Origin: Thermus composti
Lineage (GTDB): Bacteria; Deinococcota; Deinococci; Deinococcales; Thermaceae
Length of the DNA stretch: 64,000 nt
Assembly: GCF_014647535.1 (NCBI RefSeq)
Contig: NZ_BMPJ01000002.1
Location: 75,850-139,849 of the forward strand
Reading direction: 5' to 3'
The notes under the pieces were generated by a model. The model did no database searches, was not told where the DNA came from, and saw only the letters and a program-made list of their open reading frames with translations. Position numbers and translations under genes: made by a program. Below, in pieces: positions 39,640 through 48,379 of this stretch (positions within the stretch are counted from its first letter, which is position 1; every line of letters begins with the position of its first letter).

Positions 39640-40083
39640 CTACTCCTGGCAGCTAGGGCACTTGCCCCTAAACTCCAGGCGGAACCCTTCCAGGGCCCAA
39701 CCGGTCCGCTCCGCCGCCGCCTTGAGGGCGGGCTCGAGGTCCAGCTCCGGCAGGTTCTTGAGGAGGAGGTCCTCCACCTTGCCGCAGGCGGTGCAGGCCA
39801 GGTGAACGTGGGGCTCGCGGTAGCCGTCGTAGCGGGTGGTCCCCTTGGGGTCCTTGAACTCGTAGATGAGGCCGTGCTCCCTGAGGACGTGGAGGTTAAG
39901 GTAGACGGTGGAGAGGCCGATATCGTACCCCCGCTTCTTTAGGCCCTGGTAGAGCTCCTCCGGGGTGGGGTGGACGTTCTTGCGGTCCAGGTAGCTAAGG
40001 ATGCGCTCCCGGGGCAGGGTATGCCGCAGGCCCACCGCCCGCAACCGGGTCCTGTAGTTTTCCTTTTCCTTAGTCCTTGGCAT
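39640..40083 (-). CDS. Fur-family metalloregulator 1
   Basis: A 147-residue DNA-binding repressor. The winged helix is at about 15-85 (LRHTLPRERILSYLDRKN, TPEELYQGLKKRG, STVYLNLHVLREHGLI). The dimerisation domain has HVHLACTACGKVEDL and a terminal GKCPSC, giving the structural zinc CxxC...CxxC site. Fur, PerR and Zur cannot be separated from sequence alone. ATG 40083 follows GGAGGAGCC; the longer open frame upstream is not coding-like. Its promoter contains an inverted repeat consistent with autoregulation. Confidence 0.88.
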   Translation of the reverse strand: MPRTKEKENYRTRLRAVGLRHTLPRERILSYLDRKNVHPTPEELYQGLKKRGYDIGLSTVYLNLHVLREHGLIYEFKDPKGTTRYDGYREPHVHLACTACGKVEDLLLKNLPELDLEPALKAAAERTGWALEGFRLEFRGKCPSCQE

Positions 40084-40106
40084 GGCTCCTCCTTCTTCTC
40101 CATTCC

Positions 40107-40134
40107 AGTATACACATCCCGTGTGCAAACGCAA
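40107..40134 (-). promoter_or_regulatory. Promoter of Fur-family gene 1 with overlapping inverted repeat
   Basis: On the minus strand TTGCGT (40129-40134), a 16-base spacer and TATACT (40107-40112). The spacer holds ACAC-atccc-GTGT (40112-40124), an inverted repeat in the right place for a repressor operator. Confidence 0.6.
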
Positions 40135-40212
40135 CAGGGTATTAGGGAAGGTAGTGTATAAGTCCACCTCCGGGCCTTTAGGCGGGAACCTCCTTATAAT
40201 GGGCCTAGCGCC

Positions 40213-40473
40213 ATGCGACCCATTCACCGCTTCCTGCACCTGGTCTTCGCCCTGGGGCTGGTGCACGCCCTTTTCCTCTTGGGACAGGAGGGGGTGAGGG
40301 CCTACCGGCTCAAAGAGGAACAGGCTAGGCTGGAAAGGGCCCTGGCCGAGGCGGAGGCCCGGGTGGCGCGCCTTAAGGAGGAGATCGCCCTCCTCCAGGA
40401 CCCCGCCCACCTGGAGGCCCTGGCCCGGAGGCTCGGCCTGGTGCGCCGGGAGGAGATACTGAAAAGGCGATGA
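40213..40473 (+). CDS. ftsB: FtsB/DivIC-like septum formation initiator
   Basis: An 86-residue single-pass membrane protein. A hydrophobic helix (HLVFALGLVHALFLLG) is followed by a coiled coil (RLKEEQARLERALAEAEARV) and a short C-terminal segment typical of FtsB/DivIC (ALARRLGLVRREE). It is expected at the division site bridging FtsL and FtsQ. A TATAAT at 40194-40199 gives a leader of only about 7 bases. It overlaps the next gene by four bases (ATGA). Confidence 0.8.
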   Translation: MRPIHRFLHLVFALGLVHALFLLGQEGVRAYRLKEEQARLERALAEAEARVARLKEEIALLQDPAHLEALARRLGLVRREEILKRR

Positions 40474-40727
40474 TGGAAGACCCCATCCACCTTTTCCTGG
40501 AGGACGAGGCGCTCACCGAGGGCCTCACCGACGAGGAGGCCCAAGCCCTCCTTTCTTGGCTCGTGGATCTGGCCCAAGGGGCGACCCTCGAGGAGGTGCA
40601 CCACCTCCGCCGCCTGGGGCACGAGATCACCCGGCTTTCCCGGGACTACGGGGTGCCGGTGGAGGAGCTCATCGGCCTGGTGGAGCTGGCCTGGGACGAG
40701 GGGGGGCTTCCTGGCCTCAAGGCCTAA
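40470..40727 (+). CDS. Small acidic protein of unknown function (85 aa)
   Basis: It starts MMEDPIHLFLEDEALTEGL and is mostly alpha-helical and acidic. The C-terminal half (HEITRLSRDYGVPVEELIGLVE) looks like a short helix-turn-helix-like or UBA-like bundle. I do not recognise a family. Coupling to ftsB by an ATGA overlap suggests joint expression. Its last four bases overlap the convergent LysR gene. Confidence 0.6.
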   Translation: MMEDPIHLFLEDEALTEGLTDEEAQALLSWLVDLAQGATLEEVHHLRRLGHEITRLSRDYGVPVEELIGLVELAWDEGGLPGLKA

Positions 40728-41581
40728 AAGGCGAGGGCCTTGAGGAGGGCCCGCACCTCCTTAAGGCGGGGCGGGGGCGGGTCCTTGCGGTAGATGAGGG
40801 AGACCTGCAGGAAGGCCTCTTCCTCCAAGGGGCGCATCACCGTCCCCGGGTGGGGAAAGACCCGGTAGGGGGCGAGGGTAAGGTAGACCCCCTTGCCCGC
40901 CGCCACCAGGCTCACCGCCTGGGGGAAGCGGGCTACCTCCCGGGCCACCTTGGGGGCGAAACCCGCCTTGCGGAAGACCTCCATGAAGGCCTCGTAAAGG
41001 GGGGGGAGGAAGTCCTTGGGGAGGAGGAGAAAGGCCTCTTCCCGAAGGGCCTTAAGGGGTACCCGCTCCTGGGCGGCCAGGGGGTGGTCCTCGGGCAGGA
41101 GGACCACGATGGGCACCTTGAGGAGGGGCTCTTGGGCGATGGCGGCCTCCTCCACCCGAAGCCCCGCCAGGCCGTAGTCCAGCCGCCCCTCCAAAAGCGC
41201 CTGGACCTGCTCGGGGGTGTGCATCTCCAGGACCTCCACCGCCTGGCCCAGGCCCCGCCGCAGGTGGTCCAGAAGGGGAAGGAGGTCGGGGAGGAGGTTC
41301 TCCGGGACCCCGAACCGAAGCTCCTCCCGCCCGGCCCGCCGCACCTGCTCCTTAAGGGCCTCCACTTCCTTCAAAAGCCGCTCCCCCCCCTCCTTTAAGG
41401 CCTCCCCCGCCGGGGTGAGGCGGAAGGGCTTCCTCTCCAGAAGCCGCACCCCTAGTTCTCGCTCCAAGGCCTGGATCTGCTGGGAGAGGGCGGGCTGGGA
41501 GAGGTAAGCCTTTTGGGCCGCCCGGTGGAAGCTCCCCTCCTGGGCCAGGATCAGGAAGAGGCGGAGGCGGCGCAGGTTCAT
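40724..41581 (-). CDS. LysR-family transcriptional regulator
   Basis: A 285-residue regulator. The N-terminal winged HTH is MNLRRLRLFLILAQEGSFHRAAQ with LSQPALSQQIQALERELGVRLLERK, and it is followed by a periplasmic-binding-protein-like effector domain (LLPEDHPLAAQERV). It is divergent from aceE across 110 bases, the usual arrangement for a LysR regulator and its target, so control of pyruvate dehydrogenase is plausible but unproven. An inverted repeat overlaps its own start codon. Confidence 0.88.
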   Translation of the reverse strand: MNLRRLRLFLILAQEGSFHRAAQKAYLSQPALSQQIQALERELGVRLLERKPFRLTPAGEALKEGGERLLKEVEALKEQVRRAGREELRFGVPENLLPDLLPLLDHLRRGLGQAVEVLEMHTPEQVQALLEGRLDYGLAGLRVEEAAIAQEPLLKVPIVVLLPEDHPLAAQERVPLKALREEAFLLLPKDFLPPLYEAFMEVFRKAGFAPKVAREVARFPQAVSLVAAGKGVYLTLAPYRVFPHPGTVMRPLEEEAFLQVSLIYRKDPPPPRLKEVRALLKALAF

Positions 41582-41599
41582 GATAAAAAAATCTTATCA
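41581..41599. promoter_or_regulatory. Probable LysR operator overlapping the lysR start
   Basis: TGATAA, 7 bases, TTATCA: a perfect inverted repeat. Six-base arms with N7 spacing match the geometry of LysR-type boxes (compare ATAC-N7-GTAT). A TAAGAT -10-like hexamer for lysR lies within it. Confidence 0.55.
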
Positions 41600-41691
41600 C
41601 CTTGACCCAGGGAAAGCTATTGGACAAGCCCCCCTTTCTGCCCGAGACTAAGGGCAGGTCGGTGTAGTGTAGATACCGCACGGGGGGAACC

Positions 41692-44409
41692 ATGACGGAG
41701 CAAGCGCTGAAAGAGGCTTTCCTTGCCCTCTCCCCGGAGGAAAGGGCCCGCTTCCTCGAGGTGGAAAACCGGGAGTGGCTGGAGTCCTTGGAGTACGTCC
41801 TCCGGGTGGAGGGATTTGAACGGGTAGAGGAACTTTTACACCTTCTGGACCAGTACCTCTTCCTCAAGGGCTACGTGCCCCAAAACCGCCTCTCCACCCC
41901 CTACCTCAACACCATCCCCAAGGAGAAGGAGCCTCCCTACCCCGGGGACCTGGAGCTGGAAAAGCGCATCGCCAACATCCTCCGCTGGAACGTGGCCATG
42001 ATGGTCACCCGGGCCAACAAGAAGGCGGACGGGATCGGGGGGCACATCGCCACCTACGCCTCCATCGCCGAGCTTTACGAGGTGGGCTTCAACCACTTCT
42101 TCCGGGGGCCGGAGGCGGGGCTGGACCGGGACCTGGTCTTCTTCCAGGGGCACGCCTCCCCCGGGAACTACGCCCGGGCCTTCCTGGAGGGAAGGCTTAG
42201 GGAGGAGGACCTGGAGAACTTCCGCCGGGAGGTCCACCCGCCCGTGCCCGGGGGCCGGGGGCTTTCCAGCTACCCCCACCCCTGGCTCATGCCCGATTTC
42301 TGGGAGTTCCCCACGGTCTCCATGGGCCTTGGCCCCATCCAGGCCATCTACCAGGCCCGCTTCATGCGCTACCTCGAGGACCGGGGCCTAAAGCCCAAAA
42401 GCTCCGCCAAGGTCTGGGCCTTCCTGGGGGACGGGGAGCACGACGAGCCCGAGACCGTGGGGGCCTTGCACCTGGCCGCCCGGGAGAGGCTGGACAACCT
42501 CATCTTCGTGGTGAACTGCAACCTGCAGCGCCTGGACGGCCCGGTGCGGGGCAACTCCAAGGTCATCCAGGAGCTAGAGAGGCTCTATAGGGGCGCGGGC
42601 TGGCACGTGATCAAGGTGGTCTGGGGCTCGGCCTGGGACGCCCTCATCGCTAAGGATAAGGAGGGCCACCTCCTCCGCCGCTTTGAGGCCCTGGTGGACG
42701 GGGAAAGCCAGCGCTACGCCGCCTTCGGGGGGAAGGAGCTTAGGGAGCGCTTCTTCAACACCCCCGAGCTCAAAAAGCTCATTGAGGGGATGACGGACGA
42801 GGAGCTCACCGAGCTCACCCGGAGCCGGGGCGGCCACGACCTGGTCAAGGTCTACGCCGCCTACAAGGAGGCGGTGGAACACAAGGGAAGCCCTGTGGTC
42901 ATCCTGGCCCGCACCATCAAGGGCTACGGCATGGGGCCCTCGGTCATGGCCAAGAACGTGGCCCACCAGGTGAAGAAGCTCACCGAGGAGGACCTGAAGG
43001 AGGCGAGGCGCTTCCTCGGCATCCCCGTCCCCGAGGAGAAGCTCAAGGAGCTTCCCTACTACCACCCGGGGCCGGACTCCCCCGAGGTGAAGTACCTCCT
43101 GGAGCGCCGCAAGGCCCTAGGGGGGTTCGTGCCCGAGCGTCGGGTGCGGTTCAAAGGGGGCCTCGAGGTCCCGGACGAGGCGTTCTTCCAGGAGTTCTAC
43201 GAGGGCTCGGGGGGGCGGGAGATCTCCACCACCATGGCCTTCGTGCGCATCCTGGCCAAGCTCCTCCGCCACCCCAAGATCGGCCCCTACATCGTCCCCA
43301 TCGTCCCCGACGAGGCCAGGACCTTCGGCATGGAGGCGTTGATCGCCCAGGTGGGCATCTACTCCCCCCAGGGGCAGCTTTACATCCCCGTGGACGCCGG
43401 CACCCTCACCGCCTACAAGGAGAGCCAGAAGGGCCAGATCCTGGAGGAGGGGATCACCGAGGCCGGGGCCATGGCCGACTTCATCGCCGCCGGGACCGCC
43501 TACGCCCACTGGGGCATCCCCACCATCCCCTTCCTCATCACCTACTCCATGTTCGGCCTGCAGCGGATCGGGGACCTGGTCTGGGCTGCCGCCGACCAGA
43601 GGACCCGGGGCTTTCTCCTGGGGGCCACCGCAGGCCGCACCACCTTGGCGGGGGAGGGCCTGCAGCACCAGGACGGCCAAAGCCACGTCTACGCCCTGGC
43701 CGCCCCCAACCTCTTGGCCTACGACCCCGCCTTCGCCTACGAGTTCGCCGTGATCCTGGAGGATGGCCTCCGCCGCATGTACGGCAAGGGGGAGGACGTC
43801 TTCTACTACATCACCATTGAGAACGAGAACTACGCCCACCCCCCCATGCCCGAGCCCCGGGAAAAGGTCAAGGAGGGGATCCTAAAGGGGCTTTACCTCT
43901 TCCGGGCGGGGGAGGGGAAGGGCCCAAGGGTGCAGCTTTTCGGCACCGGCCCCATCCTCAACGAGGCCCTGAAGGCCCAGGAGCTCTTGGCCCAATACGG
44001 GGTGGTGGCGGACGTCTGGAGCGCCACCAGCTACAAGGCCCTCTACGTGGACGCCATAGAGGCGGAGCGGGAGACCCGCCTTTTGGGCAAGCCCCGGAAG
44101 CCCTACGTGGTGGAGGCCCTTCAGGGCCACGAGGGCCCCGTCGTGGCGGCCACCGACTACCTCAAGGCCTTGCCCAACCTCATCCGGGGCTACCTGGACC
44201 GGCCCTTCGCCGTCCTGGGCACCGACGGCTTCGGCCGCTCCGACACCCGGGAGGCCCTGAGGGACTTCTTTGAGGTGGACGCCCGGCACATCGCCTACGC
44301 CGCCCTCGCCCTCCTTTACGAGGAGGGCAAGGTGAAGAAGCGCACCCTGAACCAGGCCCGGAAGGATCTGGAGCTTAAGCTGGAAGAGGTGCCGCCCCAC
44401 AGGCGCTAG
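41692..44409 (+). CDS. aceE: Pyruvate dehydrogenase E1 component (homodimeric type)
   Basis: ThDP-dependent decarboxylase of the pyruvate dehydrogenase complex, 905 residues, the length of the AceE-type homodimer. The thiamine-diphosphate/Mg motif is [12 protein letters not shown]...[11 protein letters not shown]. Other family stretches are [23 protein letters not shown]-equivalent [15 protein letters not shown] and the C-terminal [30 protein letters not shown] ribosome site precedes the ATG. The E2 gene follows 9 bases later. Confidence 0.96.
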   Translation: MTEQALKEAFLALSPEERARFLEVENREWLESLEYVLRVEGFERVEELLHLLDQYLFLKGYVPQNRLSTPYLNTIPKEKEPPYPGDLELEKRIANILRWNVAMMVTRANKKADGIGGHIATYASIAELYEVGFNHFFRGPEAGLDRDLVFFQGHASPGNYARAFLEGRLREEDLENFRREVHPPVPGGRGLSSYPHPWLMPDFWEFPTVSMGLGPIQAIYQARFMRYLEDRGLKPKSSAKVWAFLGDGEHDEPETVGALHLAARERLDNLIFVVNCNLQRLDGPVRGNSKVIQELERLYRGAGWHVIKVVWGSAWDALIAKDKEGHLLRRFEALVDGESQRYAAFGGKELRERFFNTPELKKLIEGMTDEELTELTRSRGGHDLVKVYAAYKEAVEHKGSPVVILARTIKGYGMGPSVMAKNVAHQVKKLTEEDLKEARRFLGIPVPEEKLKELPYYHPGPDSPEVKYLLERRKALGGFVPERRVRFKGGLEVPDEAFFQEFYEGSGGREISTTMAFVRILAKLLRHPKIGPYIVPIVPDEARTFGMEALIAQVGIYSPQGQLYIPVDAGTLTAYKESQKGQILEEGITEAGAMADFIAAGTAYAHWGIPTIPFLITYSMFGLQRIGDLVWAAADQRTRGFLLGATAGRTTLAGEGLQHQDGQSHVYALAAPNLLAYDPAFAYEFAVILEDGLRRMYGKGEDVFYYITIENENYAHPPMPEPREKVKEGILKGLYLFRAGEGKGPRVQLFGTGPILNEALKAQELLAQYGVVADVWSATSYKALYVDAIEAERETRLLGKPRKPYVVEALQGHEGPVVAATDYLKALPNLIRGYLDRPFAVLGTDGFGRSDTREALRDFFEVDARHIAYAALALLYEEGKVKKRTLNQARKDLELKLEEVPPHRR

Positions 44410-44418
44410 GGGGAGACC

Positions 44419-45711
44419 ATGGAGGTGAAGCTACCCGAACTGGGCGATAACGTGACGCAGGCCACCGTGGTGGGCGTCCTGGTGAAGGAAGGGGACCGGG
44501 TGGAGCCGGGACAGCCCCTTCTGGAGCTGGAGACGGACAAGGCGGTGGTGTAGGTGCCCGCCGAGGCGGGCGGGGTGGTAGAGAAGGTCTTGGTCAAGGT
44601 GGGGGACGAGGTGCGCCCGGGCCAGCCCATCCTGGTGCTGGCCGGGGAGGCGGAAGCCCCTCCTAGGGTGGAGGAAAAGCCGGAGCCGCCTGCCTCTAAG
44701 GGCGAGAAGGCCCCTGAGGCCGAGGAGAAGCCCGAACCGGCTCCTAAGGTCCGGGAAGCACCCCCTTCTGCTCCCAAGGAAGCCCCTCCCGCCCCCAAGG
44801 AGGCCCCCGCCGAGGGCCGCCTCATCCCCGCGGCCCCCTCCATAAGGCGGCTCGCCCGGGAGCTCGGGGTGGACCTCACCCGGCTCCGGGGCACGGGGCT
44901 TGCCGGGCGGATCACCGAGGAGGACGTGCGCCGGGCGGCGGGCCTCGAGGCCCCGGCGGGCCCCCTTCCGGCCCCCGCCCCCAGGCTTCCCGACTTCGGC
45001 AAGTGGGGCCCGGTGCGCACCGAGCCCATGAGCGGGGTGCGCAAGGCCACCCTAAGGGCCATGGCCCAGGCCTGGAGCCAGGTGCCCATGGTCACCCACT
45101 TTGACGAGGCGGACATCACCGAGCTGGAGGCCTTGCGCAAGCGCTACGCCAAGCGGGCGGAGGAGAAGGGCTTCCGCCTCACCCTCACCGCCTTCCTCCT
45201 CAAGGCCGTGGCCCTCACCCTCAAGGCCTTCCCCAAGTTCAACGCCTCCATTGACCCCGAGAAGGGGGAGATCATCTACAAGGACTACATCCACATCGGG
45301 GTGGCGGTGGACACGCCCCATGGCCTCCTCGTCCCGGTGATCCGAAACGTGGACCAAAAGGGGGTTTTGCGCCTGGCCGAGGAGCTCCAGGAGATCTCCG
45401 AGAAGGCACGGGAGAGGAAGCTCGCCCCCGAGGACATGCAGGGGGGAACCTTCAGCCTCTCCAACCTGGGGGGGATCGGGGGCACTGGCTTCACCCCCAT
45501 CGTCAACTGGCCCGAGGTGGCCATCCTCGGGGTTTCCCGCTCCCAGATGAAGCCTCTTTGGGACCCCGAGAAGGAGGCCTTCGTGCCCCGGCTCGTCATG
45601 CCCTTTAGCCTCACCTACGACCACCGCCTCATTGACGGGGCCGACGCCGCCCGCTTCTGCCGCCACCTGGCGGGGATCCTGGAGGACCCCTTGGGCCTCG
45701 CCCTGGCGTAG
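44419..45711 (+). pseudogene. aceF: Dihydrolipoamide acetyltransferase (E2) with in-frame TAG in the lipoyl domain
   Basis: The frame starts [20 protein letters not shown] after GGGGGAGACC and contains the lipoyl lysine in LELETDK (Lys41). Codon 45 is TAG (44551-44553), where lipoyl domains have Glu (DKAVVEVPA), so GAG to TAG. The frame then continues intact for 385 codons: Ala/Pro/Lys-rich linker, E3-binding domain (IRRLARELGVDLTRLRGTGL) and the catalytic domain with [13 protein letters not shown] directly after the TAG could restart translation, but the product would lack the lipoyl lysine. It could be a true mutation, a sequencing error or readthrough. Confidence 0.85.
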
Positions 45712-45714
45712 TAT
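45709..45714 (+). promoter_or_regulatory. Possible internal -10 for hemC
   Basis: TAGTAT spans the aceF stop, 8 bases before the hemC ATG. GGGAAGGT between them could instead act as a ribosome site. Confidence 0.35.
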
Positions 45715-45722
45715 GGGAAGGT

Positions 45723-46628
45723 ATGCGCGTCATCGTGGTGGGAACCCGGGGGAGCGCCCTAGCCCTGGCCCAGACCCGGTGGGTGGTGGAACGCCTCAAG
45801 GAGAGCTGGCCCGAGGCGGAGTTCAAGGTGCGGACCATCCAAACCCGGGGGGACCGGGGCGCAAACCCCGCGGAGCAAGCCATCTTCGTGAAGGAGCTCC
45901 AGGAGGCGCTCTTTTCCCGGGAGGTTGACATCGCCGTACACTCCCTGAAGGACCTGCCCACGGAAGAGCCCAAAGGCCTCAAGATCGCCGCCATCCCCAA
46001 GCGCCAGGACCCCCGGGACGTCTTCGTGGGCAAGAGCTATAAGCGTTTGCAGGACCTTCCTCCAGGGGCGGTGGTGGGCACAAGCTCCGTGCGGCGCAAG
46101 GCCCAGCTTCTCGCCCACCGGCCGGACCTGGTGGTGAAGGACCTGAGGGGCAACGTGGACACCCGCCTCGCCGCATTGGGCAACGGGGAGTACGACGGCA
46201 TCGTCCTGGCGGCGGCGGGCCTCATCCGCCTGGACCTGAGAAACCGCATAGACCAGTTTCTGGAGCCCGAGGTGATGCTCCCCGCCCCGGGCCAGGGGGC
46301 CTTGGCCCTGGAGGTGAGGGAGGGGGACGACCTGGCGGAGGAGATCTGCTACGCCCTCCACCACCCCCCTTCCGCCGCCCGGGTGCGGGCGGAGCGGGCC
46401 TTCCTTAAGGGCCTGGGGGCCGGGTGCCTGGCCCCCGTGGGGGCCTTGGCACAGGTTCTGGAGGACGGAGCCCTTCTCCTGGAGGGCGGGCTTTTCTCCC
46501 CCGACGGCAAGAGCTTCCTCCGGGCGGAGATTGAGGGGGACGCCTCCGAGGCGGAGGAGCTGGGGTTGGAGCTGGCCCAGGACGTGCTGGGGCAGGGGGG
46601 GCGGGAGATCCTCGCCAAAATCCGATAG
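45723..46628 (+). CDS. hemC: Hydroxymethylbilane synthase (porphobilinogen deaminase)
   Basis: Joins four porphobilinogens into hydroxymethylbilane in heme/siroheme synthesis, 301 residues. It opens [20 protein letters not shown], then has [20 protein letters not shown] and the cofactor-attachment region [12 protein letters not shown] with the conserved Cys. It is only 11 bases after aceF and may be co-transcribed. No other heme genes are nearby except ctaA-ctaB 20 kb away. Confidence 0.95.
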   Translation: MRVIVVGTRGSALALAQTRWVVERLKESWPEAEFKVRTIQTRGDRGANPAEQAIFVKELQEALFSREVDIAVHSLKDLPTEEPKGLKIAAIPKRQDPRDVFVGKSYKRLQDLPPGAVVGTSSVRRKAQLLAHRPDLVVKDLRGNVDTRLAALGNGEYDGIVLAAAGLIRLDLRNRIDQFLEPEVMLPAPGQGALALEVREGDDLAEEICYALHHPPSAARVRAERAFLKGLGAGCLAPVGALAQVLEDGALLLEGGLFSPDGKSFLRAEIEGDASEAEELGLELAQDVLGQGGREILAKIR

Positions 46629-46657
46629 GCTTACTGGTGATTTCCCCGCCCTTGGGG

Positions 46658-46663
46658 TATAGT
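46658..46663 (+). promoter_or_regulatory. -10 element of Fur-family gene 2
   Basis: TATAGT, 8 bases before the ATG at 46672 and 5 before an in-frame GTG at 46669, so either start would be nearly leaderless. Confidence 0.55.
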
Positions 46664-46671
46664 GGAGGGTG

Positions 46672-47067
46672 ATGGCGCTGAAGCGTCTGACCCGCCAGCG
46701 CAAGGCGATCCTGGAGGTGGTGCGGCAGGCCCACCACCACCCGGACGCCGCCTGGATCTACCAGGAGGTGCGCAAGCGGGTGCCCAAGGTGAGCCTGGGG
46801 ACCATCTACCGCAACCTCGAGGCCTTGGTGGCCGAAGGCTACCTCGTCCCCATCACCAAGGCGGGGGAGGCCACCCGCTACGACGCCAACCTTCACCCCC
46901 ACCACCACCTGGTCTGTGAGGCTTGCGGGGCCATCGTGGACCTGGAGGTGGACCTTCCCGACCTCCGCGCCCTCGCCCGGGAGGCCCACCCCGGGGTGGA
47001 GGTGCGGGAGGCGGAGGTGACCTTTAGGGGGCTTTGCCCCGCCTGCAAGGCCGCCCTCAAGGGTTAG
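46672..47067 (+). CDS. Fur-family metalloregulator 2
   Basis: A 131-residue winged-helix repressor. The DNA-binding half is LKRLTRQRKAILEVVRQAHHHPDAAWIYQEV and LGTIYRNLEALVAEGYL. The metal half has HPHHHLVCEACGAIVDL and terminal GLCPACK, giving a CxxC...CxxC structural zinc site plus a His-rich regulatory site. The His-rich HPHHH and DAAWIYQEVRK style are reminiscent of PerR or Zur members, but the metal is not assignable. A GTG one codon upstream is the alternative start. It is immediately followed by folC. Confidence 0.88.
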   Translation: MALKRLTRQRKAILEVVRQAHHHPDAAWIYQEVRKRVPKVSLGTIYRNLEALVAEGYLVPITKAGEATRYDANLHPHHHLVCEACGAIVDLEVDLPDLRALAREAHPGVEVREAEVTFRGLCPACKAALKG

Positions 47068-48312
47068 ATGAACCCCCTCGCCTGGCTCTACGCCCGCCAG
47101 GGGGTGGTGGCTTTGGGTCTGGACCGGGTTCGGGCCCTCCTCGCCCGCCTGGGCCACCCCGAGGAGGCCTACCCCGTGGCCCTGGTGGGAGGGACCAACG
47201 GGAAGGGCACCACCGCCCGGGCCCTGGCCGCCATCCTGGAGGAGGCGGGGTTTAGGGTGGGGCTTTACACCAGCCCCCATCTGGTGGACTTCCGGGAGCG
47301 CATCCAGGTCCAGGGAAGGCCCATCCCCGAGGAGAAGCTTCTCGCCCTTTTGGCGGAGGTCCGCCCCCACGCCGAGCGCCTGGAGGCGAGCTTTTTTGAG
47401 GCCACCACCGCCCTCGCCCTCCTCCACTTCGCCCGGGAGGGGGTGGAGTTCGCCGTCCTCGAGGTGGGCCTAGGGGGTCGCCTGGACGCCACCAACGCCA
47501 CCGAGCCGGTCCTTTCCCTCGTCACCAACATCGGCCACGACCACCTGGACCTCCTGGGGCCCACCCTAAGGGACGTGGCCCGGGAGAAGGCGGGGATCTT
47601 CCGCAAGGGCGTCCCCGCCCTCACCGCCGCCAAGGGGGAGGGCCTCTTGGAGCTCAAGGCCCGGGCCAAGGCCCTTTCCACCCCCCTTTGGGTCCTGGGG
47701 GAGGACTTCGGGGTGGAGGGGGTGGAGGGGGTGCCCGAAGGGCTTTCCTTCCGCCTCCGCCTGGCGAGGACCGGGGAGGCCAAGGCCTTCAAGACCGCCC
47801 TCCTCGGCCCCCACCAAGCGGAAAACCTGGCCCTGGCGGCGGTGGGGGGGAGGCTCCTTAGCGCCCCCTGGGAGGCGGTGGAAAGGGGCATCGCCCGGGC
47901 GCAAAACCCGGGGAGGCTGGAGCGGCGCACCTGGCAGGGCAAGGAACTCCTTTTGGATGGGGCCCATAACCCCGAAGGGGCTTGGGCCCTAAGGGAAGCC
48001 CTCCGCTTCCACGGGCTTTTGCCCGCCGCCCTCGTCCTCGCCTTCAGCTGCGACAAGGACCACGCCGCCATGGCCGAGGCCCTGAGGGGCCTAGGCCCCG
48101 TGGTCCTCACCCGCTACGCCTCCCCGAGAAGCGAAGACCCCAAGGCCCTCCTTCCCCTCTTCCCCGGGGCCAAGGCGGTGGAGGACCCCATGGAGGCCCT
48201 GGAGGAGGCCTTCTCCCGGGAAAGCCGGGTGGTGGTGGCGGGAAGCCTTTACCTGGTGGGAGAGGTCCTAAGGCGCCTCGAGGGGCTTCCCCCCGAGGAG
48301 AGGTGGCAGTAG
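47068..48312 (+). CDS. folC: Folylpolyglutamate synthase / dihydrofolate synthase
   Basis: Mur-ligase-family enzyme adding glutamate to folates, 414 residues. The P-loop is VGGTNGKGTTARALAAIL, then the Mg/ATP and substrate motifs YTSPHLVDFRERIQ, EVGLGGRLDATNA, NIGHDHLDLLGPTL, and the C-terminal domain DGAHNPEGAWAL. The ATG abuts the stop of the Fur gene (TAGATG), so they share an mRNA. It is followed by a truncated hairpin repeat. Confidence 0.94.
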   Translation: MNPLAWLYARQGVVALGLDRVRALLARLGHPEEAYPVALVGGTNGKGTTARALAAILEEAGFRVGLYTSPHLVDFRERIQVQGRPIPEEKLLALLAEVRPHAERLEASFFEATTALALLHFAREGVEFAVLEVGLGGRLDATNATEPVLSLVTNIGHDHLDLLGPTLRDVAREKAGIFRKGVPALTAAKGEGLLELKARAKALSTPLWVLGEDFGVEGVEGVPEGLSFRLRLARTGEAKAFKTALLGPHQAENLALAAVGGRLLSAPWEAVERGIARAQNPGRLERRTWQGKELLLDGAHNPEGAWALREALRFHGLLPAALVLAFSCDKDHAAMAEALRGLGPVVLTRYASPRSEDPKALLPLFPGAKAVEDPMEALEEAFSRESRVVVAGSLYLVGEVLRRLEGLPPEERWQ

Positions 48313-48337
48313 CCCACCCCTTAGCCCTGTTGCCCTC

Positions 48338-48379
48338 CTCGGGGCCCCCGCCGCGGCGAAAGCCGCGGTGGGGTGCTTA
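48338..48379 (-). repeat. Dispersed hairpin repeat, copy C (after the aminotransferase gene)
   Basis: Read on the minus strand it begins at the aminotransferase stop (TAAGCACCCC), then CACCGCGGC, loop TTTC, GCCGCGGCG and GGGGGCCCC. This matches the first 45 bases of copies A and B. The distal GTTGCGAAACCACC part is absent. Orientation relative to the upstream gene is the same in all three copies. It may also terminate folC. Confidence 0.65.
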
